DNA from: an uncultured Treponema sp.
Lineage (GTDB): Bacteria > Spirochaetota > Spirochaetia > Treponematales > Treponemataceae
Assembly (NCBI GenBank): GCA_905236465.1
Contig: CAJOQA010000070.1
Span: forward strand, 1 to 17,308
Length of the DNA stretch: 17,308 nt
Direction of reading: 5' to 3'
This document shows, in pieces, positions 1 to 7,634 of this stretch. The notes beneath the pieces were generated by a model. It saw only the letters and a program-made list of their open reading frames with translations, was not told where the DNA came from and ran no database searches. Made by a program: the position numbers and the translations under genes. Position 1 is the stretch's first letter, and the number at the start of each line of letters is the position of its first letter.

Positions 1-52
1 CTTCAACTACTTTTAAATACTGCTCACTGTTGTTAAAAAGTGTTGCATACAG

Positions 53-259
53 ATGCTCAAATTCATCCCAAAGCATAGCCCGCTTCCGCTCAATGTGTTT
101 AAGAAAATGCTGGAAGACTCGTTCAAAGCTGCGTACACGCCCAATCCGCAACAAGTAAAAGACTTCTTTGAGTATTCGTGCATGGTTGCCGCAAACAGCC
201 AAAGTGAGCAAGATTGGTACAACAAAGTTGTTGAAAAAGCGTTGAACTGGCTGGGCTAA
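53..259 (+). CDS. small unrecognised ORF or 3' remnant of a gene
   Basis: This reading frame of 68 codons ends at 257-259, nine bases before the convergent GH42 stop. I do not recognise the product. The peptide is soluble-looking, with an amphipathic C-terminal half (around 'DWYNKVVEKALNWL') and no signal peptide or membrane segment. Codon use looks like real coding sequence, but the ATG at 53 has no Shine-Dalgarno sequence and the same frame is closed by TAA at 14-16. It may therefore be the tail of a gene broken by a frameshift near the window edge rather than a complete small gene. A 70-codon frame on the opposite strand (225-13) is less convincing. Confidence 0.35.
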   Translation: MLKFIPKHSPLPLNVFKKMLEDSFKAAYTPNPQQVKDFFEYSCMVAANSQSEQDWYNKVVEKALNWLG

Positions 260-267
260 AGTATAAG

Positions 268-2304
268 CTAAATTTCTTCCAACAACGCAAGCCCCTTGGC
301 TTTTATGTTCAGCTCAGCATTGCCATTGTATTCAACATTTGTTAAAAGCTCCTTGCAGCTAAAAGGTATTTTTACAAGGACATCGCTTTCGTTGTGGTTT
401 AGAACAAAAATAAAAGTTTTATCTTCTTTTATTCTTTTTGTAACTTCTATGCCTTCTTCTACATTCAAAATGCTCTGTATCTTATTTTGCTTGCAGACAT
501 ATTTTGCTAAGTCTTGCAAAAACACTGTGTTTTCATTTGAAAAAGAAGTGCCTACATAATAAGCCTTGCCCTTACCAAAAGTGTTACAAGTTATAGCAGG
601 GCTTCCGCTGTAAAAGTCGCTGGAGTATGTCGCAAGACTTTTTGCATTCTCCGTGTGGATTATGTCGCATAAAATATTTACCTTGTAGCCGCCCTTAAAG
701 CCATCTTCTGTTAGTCTTATGGTATTGTATTTTTCTGGGAGCAGGGCATCCGTTTCTTCTACCCAAAGCCCGCAGACTTTGCGCAACAAGCCGGGGTAGC
801 CGCTTGTTACCACAAGGTCGTTCATATCTGTAAGACCGCTCATACAAGTTGTTATAAAGGTTCCGCCTGAGCTTACAAAGTCTTCTATTTTTTTTGCACT
901 TTCTTCATCAACCATGTAAAAGGCTGGGGCTACAAGAACCTTATAGCGGTCAAAGGAATCTTTTTTGCTGATAACATCTATGCTTACATTTTCTTTTGCA
1001 AAGGCATCGTAGTATTTGTAAACTTCTTGCGTGTAGTCAAAATCTACGGAAGGGCCTGCACTGAATTGTATTCCCCACAGGCAGTCCCAGTCAAAAAGGA
1101 TAGCAACATTGCTTTTTTGAATAGAGCCGAGGAATACATCTTGCAGCTCTTGCAATTCATGCCCTATAGCGGAAGCTTCTTTAAAAACTCTTGTTTCTTC
1201 TGTAGCGTAGTGGTCAATGATTGCGCCGTGGAACTTTTCGCAGCAACCCCTTGACCGGTGCATCTGGAAAAACATTACAGTGTCGCTTCCGTGTGCTAAG
1301 GCTTGGTAACTTTGCAACCTCATAACTCCAGGTCTTTTTAGTGAGTTGTATGGTTGCCAGTTAGTTACGCTGGGTGTTTGTTCCATAAGACAGAAGGGAA
1401 TATCTCTTTTGCAACCCCTCATTACTTCTAAGTTAAATGCCGTGCGTGTATAGGAGTCGTAAGGGGAGGGGTAGTTATCGTAAGAGATAAAGTCCATAAA
1501 GGGTGCCCATTCGTGATAGTTCAGCTCTGGGTAAGTCCCCATTAAATTTGTTGTCACAGGAATTTCTGGGGTGAGCTTTTTTAGCACATCATATTCTGCC
1601 TTGTAGCAATCCAAAAGGCTCTGGCTCTGGAAGCGGTAGTAGTCTATTGTTTGTATTTGGCAAGATGTGCTGGAAGCTCCCCAGCGTTCATTCGTGTTCA
1701 TGGGGACTTGTATCTCTTGCCAGTCGTAATATGTGTGTCCCCAGAAGTTTGAATTCCAAGCTTTGTTTAAGTTTTCTAAAGTTTTATATTTTTTTGCTAA
1801 CCACCCTCTCCAAGCGGTTTGGCAGTTGCTACAGTAGCAAAGACCACTGTACTCGTTGCTTACATGCCAAGCAAGAATATTTTTATTTTTACCATAGTGC
1901 TTAGCTAACTCTTCTGCCATTTTAACAGAATATTTTTTAAATATAAGGCTATTGGGGCAAGAATTTTCCCTTGCTCCAAATTGCCTTTTTTTACCTTCTA
2001 TATCCGTTCTTAAAACTTCAGGATATTTTCTTGCCATCCATGCAGGATGGGTTGCGGTTCCGGTCGCAAGGCAGATTTTCATCCCCGCCTTGCAAGCCCC
2101 ATCGATAATTGAATCAAGTCTTGTAAAATCGTAAGTATTCTCGTCTTTCTGGATTGAAGCCCAGCTGAATACATTCACGGTCACAATGTCTATGCCCGCT
2201 TTTGGTAGCATTTTCAAATCTTTTTCTTGAACTTGCATATCCCATTGTTCTGGGTTCCAATCGCCACCGAATAATACTTTTTTTACAGACTTGTTGTTTA
2301 TCAT
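268..2304 (-). CDS. GH42 beta-galactosidase, cytoplasmic
   Basis: A 678-residue glycoside hydrolase family 42 enzyme that removes terminal beta-linked galactose. The TIM barrel starts at 'FGGDWNPEQW' (12-21). The acid/base is E151 in 'WHVSNEY' and the nucleophile is E308 in 'LMEQT'. C116, C156, C158 and C161 ('CYCSNC') match the structural zinc site seen in GH42 enzymes. A trimerisation/flavodoxin-like middle domain (about 395-610) and a short beta-rich C-terminal domain follow, giving normal family length. No signal peptide is present, so it should act on imported oligosaccharides. The start is supported by GGAAGG six bases upstream, lying inside the end of the binding-protein gene; the two genes are one base apart and surely cotranscribed. 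In this context a likely substrate is galactosylated xyloglucan oligosaccharides, though galactan or galacto-oligosaccharides remain possible. Confidence 0.93.
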   Translation of the reverse strand: MINNKSVKKVLFGGDWNPEQWDMQVQEKDLKMLPKAGIDIVTVNVFSWASIQKDENTYDFTRLDSIIDGACKAGMKICLATGTATHPAWMARKYPEVLRTDIEGKKRQFGARENSCPNSLIFKKYSVKMAEELAKHYGKNKNILAWHVSNEYSGLCYCSNCQTAWRGWLAKKYKTLENLNKAWNSNFWGHTYYDWQEIQVPMNTNERWGASSTSCQIQTIDYYRFQSQSLLDCYKAEYDVLKKLTPEIPVTTNLMGTYPELNYHEWAPFMDFISYDNYPSPYDSYTRTAFNLEVMRGCKRDIPFCLMEQTPSVTNWQPYNSLKRPGVMRLQSYQALAHGSDTVMFFQMHRSRGCCEKFHGAIIDHYATEETRVFKEASAIGHELQELQDVFLGSIQKSNVAILFDWDCLWGIQFSAGPSVDFDYTQEVYKYYDAFAKENVSIDVISKKDSFDRYKVLVAPAFYMVDEESAKKIEDFVSSGGTFITTCMSGLTDMNDLVVTSGYPGLLRKVCGLWVEETDALLPEKYNTIRLTEDGFKGGYKVNILCDIIHTENAKSLATYSSDFYSGSPAITCNTFGKGKAYYVGTSFSNENTVFLQDLAKYVCKQNKIQSILNVEEGIEVTKRIKEDKTFIFVLNHNESDVLVKIPFSCKELLTNVEYNGNAELNIKAKGLALLEEI

Positions 2305-2305
2305 T

Positions 2306-3943
2306 TTATTCCTTCCACAATTTTATTTTGTTCTGAATTAATGCTGAAAGCTCGTCTCCTGCTTGTTCTAGTCCCATTTTGCGAAGCTTTTCTTGCATTG
2401 CATTCCAACTAGCATCAAAGTTTGCAGGTTCACCTAAAACTATTTGGGCAAGAGCTGTCTTTACATATTCATCGGCAGCAGTAACCTTTTCGTTGACTTC
2501 TGTTGGTAGGGCATATTGCCAAACCTGACCGTGTTTTGAAGGTCCTAGTTCTTCTGGAGTTGGGAAAAGGTCTATCCACATTTCAGCACCATAAGCGGCA
2601 AGTGTTTCTTTTTCTACATCAAGATAGTTTGAAATTACATTTTGGCGGGAAACTCTTGTGATAAAGTCTCCGTTGCTGTCTAAGGCTGCAGAACCTGCTT
2701 GTGGGAATGGGTAAGTCCAACGTCCGACACCGGTCTTTTTTGCATAGTCAGGGTTTGTATTTGCTTCTTTTATTTCCTCTGCACTTCTTGCTCTTTTGCC
2801 GTTTTCGTCAATGTAGTAGTTTACATCTTTTATACCCCAGTTGCAAAGTATCTGTGCTTCTTCTGAACACATCCAGTCTAAGAACTTAAATGCCCTAACA
2901 GGATCTTTACAGGTAGAAGATATTGCTATACCCCAACCACCAGAGTAACCATAATTCTTTAGGGAAGGATCTTTATATTCTTTCCCAGCTGTAACAGGGA
3001 GGTATGCGTAAGTTCTGTCTTCCATGCCACTTTGGATTAAAGAAGACCTTGCTTCTGAATAACCCCAGAGAGGGTAAGAAATTCCCAATACTCTGCCCGA
3101 TGCAATTTTTGCTCTCCAAATATCTTCTTTTTGAACAAAGGATTCAGGGTCTAAAAGACCTTCCTTATTCATGTCGCAAAGCCACTTGTAGTATTTGTAA
3201 ATTTCAGGGTGAAGGAATTTGTATTGGGCTTTTAATGTTGTTTGGTCAACTATCCACTGCCCGTCATCAGGATAGCCTATTGTGTAGTTTCCTGGGTTTG
3301 AAAGGTCTATCATCCATTGCCAAGTATCTATTAAAAGCGAGAAGCCTATAGTTTTTTGTCCGTTTATTTCAGGATATTTTTTTATGTACTGTCTGATTGC
3401 ATCTGCGTATTCGTCAAGTGTGGTAATTTTGGGGTAGCCTAATTCCTTTAGAACTGCATGTTGTAGCTGCATATTACCTGTTGTTTCTAACTGCTGCTCT
3501 TTTACTCCGTAAGTTCCTGCCGAATAAATATGTGGGTCATCCAAAGAATTCCTAAGTTTTCCAAGCTGATCCCCATAAAGCTTTTTCATGTTGCTTCCAT
3601 ATTTTTCTATGTAATCATCAAGAGGGATAACAGCGCCCGCATCTATTAACTTTGTAAGTTCACCCTTAGCAAAAATTAAATCTGGGTATTCGCCACTTGC
3701 CATCATCAAAGGAATTGCCTGGGCATCGCCTGCAACTGGATGTTCAACAGAAAGGGTAACACCTGTAATCTTTTGTATTTCCTGGGCTACAGGGTCAGTG
3801 AAGGGCATGTCCTCCGTCGCATCAGACGTGAAGAAGGTGAGTGTTATGTCACCATCACTGGTTTTTGCTTCTTTGTTCTTTGAACATGCAAAGAAACAAA
3901 AAAGGCTTGTAAAAAGCATAAGCGTTTGAATTGTTTTTTTCAT
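2306..3943 (-). CDS. sugar ABC transporter solute-binding lipoprotein (LplA/YtcQ-like)
   Basis: A 545-residue extracytoplasmic binding protein of the large family-1 type, the partner of LplB/LplC-like permeases. The N-terminus has two lysines, a hydrophobic stretch and a relaxed spirochaete-style lipobox 'FFAC' with the lipidated cysteine at 20, followed by a charged linker. The mature part has the usual two-lobe features: 'GEYPDLIF' near 84-91, a 'SGGWGIAIS' strand around 335 and 'AFKFLDWMCSEEAQ' around 354. AAGGAGT lies five bases before the ATG. It sits after the two permease genes, separated by 126 bases carrying a palindrome pair, and one base before the GH42 gene. It should deliver oligosaccharides to the permeases encoded upstream. 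The ligand cannot be read from the sequence; xyloglucan oligosaccharides are inferred from context. Confidence 0.93.
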   Translation of the reverse strand: MKKTIQTLMLFTSLFCFFACSKNKEAKTSDGDITLTFFTSDATEDMPFTDPVAQEIQKITGVTLSVEHPVAGDAQAIPLMMASGEYPDLIFAKGELTKLIDAGAVIPLDDYIEKYGSNMKKLYGDQLGKLRNSLDDPHIYSAGTYGVKEQQLETTGNMQLQHAVLKELGYPKITTLDEYADAIRQYIKKYPEINGQKTIGFSLLIDTWQWMIDLSNPGNYTIGYPDDGQWIVDQTTLKAQYKFLHPEIYKYYKWLCDMNKEGLLDPESFVQKEDIWRAKIASGRVLGISYPLWGYSEARSSLIQSGMEDRTYAYLPVTAGKEYKDPSLKNYGYSGGWGIAISSTCKDPVRAFKFLDWMCSEEAQILCNWGIKDVNYYIDENGKRARSAEEIKEANTNPDYAKKTGVGRWTYPFPQAGSAALDSNGDFITRVSRQNVISNYLDVEKETLAAYGAEMWIDLFPTPEELGPSKHGQVWQYALPTEVNEKVTAADEYVKTALAQIVLGEPANFDASWNAMQEKLRKMGLEQAGDELSALIQNKIKLWKE

Positions 3944-3972
3944 ATCTACTCCTTAAATTATATATTGTTTCC

Positions 3973-4044
3973 TGTCATTCCCGCACTTGATGCGGGAATC
4001 TGTAAAAGTGATGTTAGATTGTCGGGTCAAGCCCGACAATGACA
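3973..4044. repeat. REP/BIME-like pair of inverted palindromes
   Basis: Two hairpins lie head to head between permease 2 and the binding-protein gene. The first has stem ATTCCCGCA (3977-3985), loop CTTGA, stem TGCGGGAAT (3991-3999). The second has stem ATTGTCGGG (4018-4026), loop TCAAG, stem CCCGACAAT (4032-4040). Both are perfect 9-bp stems with 5-nt loops, and both are bordered by TGTC/GACA on the outer side, so they are one element in opposite orientations. A partial third copy (CCCGACA) follows at 4053-4059. No T-run follows either stem on the transcribed strand, so they are not intrinsic terminators. In the operon transcript they could protect or separate the permease and binding-protein segments. 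Confidence 0.8.
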
Positions 4045-4069
4045 ATCTGAAAGCCCGACAGATAGCTTT

Positions 4070-4954
4070 CTATTCTTTTACTGCTCCCAATGTAATGCCG
4101 CTTACAAAGTACTTTTGTACAAATGGGTATACTGCAAGGATTGGAACGGTACAAACTATTGTTATAGCCATCTTTATGGCTTCGGGGTTGCGCCTTGCAA
4201 GTTTTAGTCCTTCAGAGTGTATGTCCACTTGACCGCCAGTATTTACGCTGTCTAGTACTTTCATAAGTTCAAACTGAAGAGTTGAAAGGCTTGCCTTGTA
4301 AGAACCTGTTGTATAAATGTATGTGCTAAACCAGTCGTTCCATTGGCTTACTGCAACAAAGAGCATGATTGTAGCAAGTACTGGTTTGCATAAAGGAAGT
4401 ATCAGCCTAAAGAATATTGTTAAGTCATTAGCTCCGTCTATGCGGGCGGCTTCGGAAAGCGCTACTGGAATGTTCATCATAAAAGATCTTATAAGTATTA
4501 CGTTATATGCACTTATTAAGCTTGGAATTATGTATACCCAGAAAGTGTTCATTAAGTGCAAGCTTCTTATAAGAAGGTATGAAGGTATAAGTCCGCCAGA
4601 AACATACATTGTTATAACAAGAATCTTTAGGAATGGCTTTGCAAAGATAAAATCTTTTCTGCTTAAGGGGTAAGCAAACATTGCACAGCACAAGGTGCTA
4701 AGAAGTGCCCCTAGCACAGTCCTGATAACAGAGTTCTTAAATGCTATGAGCAGGTTGCTACTGGTAACGAACAAATCCATATAATTGTTTAGCGTAAACT
4801 TACGTGGAAAAATCGTTATGCCGCCCTTTACTGTATCAATGGGGTCATTCAAAGACTTTGCAAGAACATTCAAAAAAGGATAAAGGGTTATAATTAAAAT
4901 AAAACACATTAAAAAAATGCTGATAATTGCTAATCTTTTTCGTTTTACAATCAT
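4070..4954 (-). CDS. carbohydrate ABC transporter permease 2 (LplC/YtcP-like)
   Basis: A 294-residue inner-membrane permease of the MalG/LplC class with about six hydrophobic spans, the first at roughly 9-30. The cytoplasmic EAA loop that docks with the ATPase is clear at 168-191, beginning 'EAARIDGAND' and ending in 'LPLCKP'. The N-terminal periplasmic segment 'SLNDPIDTVKGGITIFPRKF' is typical of the YtcP/LplC branch rather than of maltose permeases. The start is supported by AGGGGT six bases upstream, overlapping the stop of permease 1 ten bases away. It forms the translocation channel with permease 1. No ATP-binding subunit is encoded in the window; related systems commonly share one MsmX-type ATPase encoded elsewhere, which is presumably the case here. 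Confidence 0.94.
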   Translation of the reverse strand: MIVKRKRLAIISIFLMCFILIITLYPFLNVLAKSLNDPIDTVKGGITIFPRKFTLNNYMDLFVTSSNLLIAFKNSVIRTVLGALLSTLCCAMFAYPLSRKDFIFAKPFLKILVITMYVSGGLIPSYLLIRSLHLMNTFWVYIIPSLISAYNVILIRSFMMNIPVALSEAARIDGANDLTIFFRLILPLCKPVLATIMLFVAVSQWNDWFSTYIYTTGSYKASLSTLQFELMKVLDSVNTGGQVDIHSEGLKLARRNPEAIKMAITIVCTVPILAVYPFVQKYFVSGITLGAVKE

Positions 4955-4964
4955 TTTTTTACCC

Positions 4965-5900
4965 CTACATTATATTGTTGTCGAATTTCTTGGCAATTTT
5001 ATTTGCTATAAATAGCATAAGAATACTTACTACTGACTTGAATATACCCAGTGCCGTACCGTAAGAAAAGTTGTAATTGCTTATACCAAAGTCAATAATG
5101 TATTTGTCTAATACAGATGCAACAGGTGCTACTACAGGGTTAGAAAGCAAAAACTGCTTTTCAAAACCAATGTTTATTATGTTTCCTATGCTAAGTATCA
5201 AAAGCGTTATTATTGTAGGTCTTATGCCAGGAAGTGTTACATGGAAAATCTTTTGCCTTTGGTTACAACCGTCAATTTCAGCAGCCTCGTACAACTCTTG
5301 ATCTATGCCAGCAATAGCCGCAATGTAAATTATTGCATTCCAACCTGTTTCTTTCCAAATGTCTGCAAATGTTACAATCCACCAGAAAAGTTTTGGCTGT
5401 GCCATAAAATTGTATGGTGTTTCCAATATTCCATATTTTACCAGAAGCTCATTTATTGTCCCTGAAGGGTTTAGGGCTGATGTAATAATGTTTGCGACTA
5501 TAACCCAAGAAACAAAGTGTGGCAAATAGGAAACCGTCTGTACTATTTTCTTGAATCTGAATCCTGGAAATTCATTCAAGAAGATTGCGAATAATATTGG
5601 AAAAGAAAATCCAAAAACCAAAGCCATAAGACTCATTGCCAGTGTGTTCAAAAGAACTTGGGCAAATTTGGGAGCCAAAATTGGGTCCGTAAACATTCTT
5701 ATGAATTGCTTTAGTCCTACCCATTTAGACCCAAAGAATCCAAGGTTTGGTTTATAATCCTGGAATGCCATAAGCCAACCTGCTAAGGGAATATAGGCAA
5801 AAATAATCAACCACAACACAAAGGGGACTGAAAGCAATAATAAGTAGCGTTGAGCCGAGATCTTTTTTACTAGTGTTTTACTGTTATATTTACTTTTCAT
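4965..5900 (-). CDS. carbohydrate ABC transporter permease 1 (LplB/YteP-like)
   Basis: A 311-residue inner-membrane permease with about six hydrophobic segments, starting with residues 20-40. The family hallmark 'PLAGWLMAFQDYKP' lies at 38-51 and the EAA loop at 205-228 ('EAAEIDGCNQ...LPGIRP'). It is the first gene of the transporter/GH42 run and pairs with permease 2. The start is the ATG giving 'MKSKYNSKTL', which precedes the first membrane span at the usual distance. It lacks a good Shine-Dalgarno sequence: the bases before it are A-rich, and a CTAAAAA heptamer occurs twice, 18 bases apart, in the leader. Weak initiation on the first cistron, set against strong sites on later ones, is worth noting. 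Confidence 0.94.
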   Translation of the reverse strand: MKSKYNSKTLVKKISAQRYLLLLSVPFVLWLIIFAYIPLAGWLMAFQDYKPNLGFFGSKWVGLKQFIRMFTDPILAPKFAQVLLNTLAMSLMALVFGFSFPILFAIFLNEFPGFRFKKIVQTVSYLPHFVSWVIVANIITSALNPSGTINELLVKYGILETPYNFMAQPKLFWWIVTFADIWKETGWNAIIYIAAIAGIDQELYEAAEIDGCNQRQKIFHVTLPGIRPTIITLLILSIGNIINIGFEKQFLLSNPVVAPVASVLDKYIIDFGISNYNFSYGTALGIFKSVVSILMLFIANKIAKKFDNNIM

Positions 5901-5934
5901 GTTTTTAGTCTAACATTACTTTTTAGCAAAAAAA

Positions 5935-5963
5935 ACAGTAATAATTTTTAATGATAAGTGCAA
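5935..5963 (-). promoter_or_regulatory. candidate promoter of the transporter/GH42 operon
   Basis: On the minus strand, TTGCAC (5963-5958) is followed after 17 bases by TACTGT (5940-5935) in very AT-rich DNA. The -10 is a poor match, so this is a weak call. It is the best-spaced pair I see between the palindrome at 6011 and permease 1. Confidence 0.3.
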
Positions 5964-5971
5964 AATTTGCA
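5959..5971. promoter_or_regulatory. 13-bp palindrome TGCAAAATTTGCA, possible operator
   Basis: A perfect 6+1+6 palindrome that overlaps the candidate -35 of the transporter operon. The wider string AAGTGCAAAATT (5956-5967) recurs exactly at 14771-14782, upstream of the GH74 gene. It is a candidate regulator site; an AT-rich coincidence is possible. Confidence 0.35.
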
Positions 5972-6010
5972 TAAAAGATTAAGAAAATACAGAATTTATT
6001 TTAATAAAGC

Positions 6011-6104
6011 TTGCTGCGTAAGCGAATTTCGGCACAGAAAACATTCTGCAAGGAGTGAAACGACTGAAGCCGTTTTCTGGGACGAAATTCGCTGAGAGCA
6101 GCAA
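6011..6104. repeat. 94-bp imperfect palindrome downstream of the response regulator
   Basis: Three nested arms pair across a 29-base centre: TTGCTGC (6011-6017) with GCAGCAA (6098-6104), AGCGAATTTCG (6021-6031) with CGAAATTCGCT (6083-6093), and CAGAAAAC (6035-6042) with GTTTTCTG (6072-6079). The arms are separated by small internal loops, giving about 26 paired bases. It begins 13 bases after the response-regulator stop and lies about 110 bases before permease 1. It could be an extragenic palindromic repeat, a terminator-like or RNA-processing structure, or a structured leader. No long T-run follows on the minus strand. Confidence 0.7.
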
Positions 6105-6116
6105 TCTTTAGCAAAC

Positions 6117-7631
6117 TTAATTTTCTTGTTTAGAAAGCTGTTGTTTGTATTCTTTTGGTGTCATTCCCGTTGCTTTTCTGAACTTCATAAAAAAGTAATC
6201 TGTGTTGCTGTAGCCTACGATTTTGGATATTTCGTATACTTTTAAATCTGTGGTTTCTAGTTTTTTCTTTGCTTCATTTATGCGTATCTTGTCTAAGTAG
6301 GCGTTGAACTGCATACCAGTTTCTTCCCTGAACCTTTTACCAAGATAGGCGGCGTTGCAATAAAAGCGTTCTCCCAAGTTTTCTAGTTTTAAATCTTCTG
6401 CGAAGTTTGTTTTTACATATTGTATAACTTTTACTATGGTGGAATTTGCCGTGTTTGTGTGGAAATTCTCTAAAAAGTCAAAAGCAAAAGTTTTTACTAT
6501 ATTAAAGGCGTTTACGAAACGGTCTTGTGCAAGAATTTGGGGAACTAAAGCATAAGCGCTTTCTTTTGGGAAGTTGCGTTCTGGGTATTTTTTAGAAAGG
6601 GCTGACTGCAATTCTATTACAAAAGAAACGCACTTTGTTTTTACATTTTCGCTTTTATAAAAACCTTTCTTCGTGTTAAAGTCTGAAAGAAAGGTCTCAA
6701 AAAGTTCCTGCAAATGAGCCTTGTCGTAGGTTTCTATACAGAATACGGCATCTTGTACGAGTTTTTCCAAAAGTGGAGAAAAATCAGATGGGTTTTCTTC
6801 ATTATTATTACTGTCTTCTGTGCATAAAAAATATTCAAAATCAGGGGTGAAAAATAATTTGTCTTTATCTTGGTAACAAGTAGTAAAACTTTCCAAAGCC
6901 CCTTCTAGGTTTAAAAGCTCAGGCCCCACAACCACAAAAGGGGAGGCAACATTTCGTTTGCAAAAATGTTCAGTCGTCTGCAAGATTGTGCTTCTTTTGC
7001 AATCCTTAAAAATTGCAATAATATCATCATTGTGAATAAATGTTATGGGCTTTAATGCCGTAAAAGCTATTTTTATGCTTTTGTTGAAATCTGAAATTTT
7101 TTGAGAAAGATTAGCCCTTTTGGAATCAAATAAAATAACACTGTATTTGCCATCATGTTCTGAAGGCTTTTCAAAAGCATTTTTTACCGAATTAGATAAA
7201 AACATTTTTTCAAACTTTTTATTTAAATCTTCTTCAGTGTTTTGTGTTTTTAACTCATTTACTATTTGGCTTACCCTTTCTTCTAACTCTTCTTCGTCCA
7301 CAGGCTTCAATAAATATCCCTGAGCCCCATAATTCATTGCCTCTTTTGCAAAAGTAAAATCGCTAAAACCAGAAAGTATTAAAAAATGGGGCTTTTTGTT
7401 CTGAAGTTCCGCATCATTTTTTACAGCCTTTAGTGTATCTAAGCCTGTCATTTTGGGCATTTTTATGTCTAGCAAAACTAAATCTGGGGAAAGTTCTTTT
7501 ATCAGCTTAAAAGCCTCTTCTCCGTTTTTAGCCTGACCACATATTTGGCACTCGTATTTTTCCCAGTCAATAATTTGCATTAAGCCTTCGCGGATACTTT
7601 CTTCATCATCAGCAATAAGAACATTGAACAT
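6117..7631 (-). CDS. response regulator, YesN type (REC + AraC HTH)
   Basis: A 504-residue transcriptional regulator. The N-terminal receiver domain (about 1-125) has acidic residues D8, D9 and E10, phospho-acceptor D55 in 'LVLLDIKMP', switch residue S87 and K109 in 'LLKP'. A less conserved middle region (about 130-390) follows, then an AraC-type DNA-binding domain (about 398-497) with two helix-turn-helix units; 'VGYSNTDYFFMKFRKATGMTP' is the typical second one. The start has GGAGG eight bases upstream, inside the end of the kinase gene, and only three bases separate the genes, so they are cotranscribed. Family members of this type usually control adjacent sugar-uptake genes, so the transporter operon, GH3 and GH74 are the obvious targets. 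Confidence 0.95.
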   Translation of the reverse strand: MFNVLIADDEESIREGLMQIIDWEKYECQICGQAKNGEEAFKLIKELSPDLVLLDIKMPKMTGLDTLKAVKNDAELQNKKPHFLILSGFSDFTFAKEAMNYGAQGYLLKPVDEEELEERVSQIVNELKTQNTEEDLNKKFEKMFLSNSVKNAFEKPSEHDGKYSVILFDSKRANLSQKISDFNKSIKIAFTALKPITFIHNDDIIAIFKDCKRSTILQTTEHFCKRNVASPFVVVGPELLNLEGALESFTTCYQDKDKLFFTPDFEYFLCTEDSNNNEENPSDFSPLLEKLVQDAVFCIETYDKAHLQELFETFLSDFNTKKGFYKSENVKTKCVSFVIELQSALSKKYPERNFPKESAYALVPQILAQDRFVNAFNIVKTFAFDFLENFHTNTANSTIVKVIQYVKTNFAEDLKLENLGERFYCNAAYLGKRFREETGMQFNAYLDKIRINEAKKKLETTDLKVYEISKIVGYSNTDYFFMKFRKATGMTPKEYKQQLSKQEN

Positions 7632-7634
7632 ATT

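Noticed and set aside
3955..3965. Promoter directly before the binding-protein gene (TATAAT-like string)
   Set aside because: The start of transcription would fall in the ribosome binding site, and no -35 hexamer is found at a usable distance.
3973..4044. Intrinsic terminator inside the transporter operon
   Set aside because: Neither hairpin is followed by a T-run in the direction of transcription, and both match the repeat family found elsewhere in the window.
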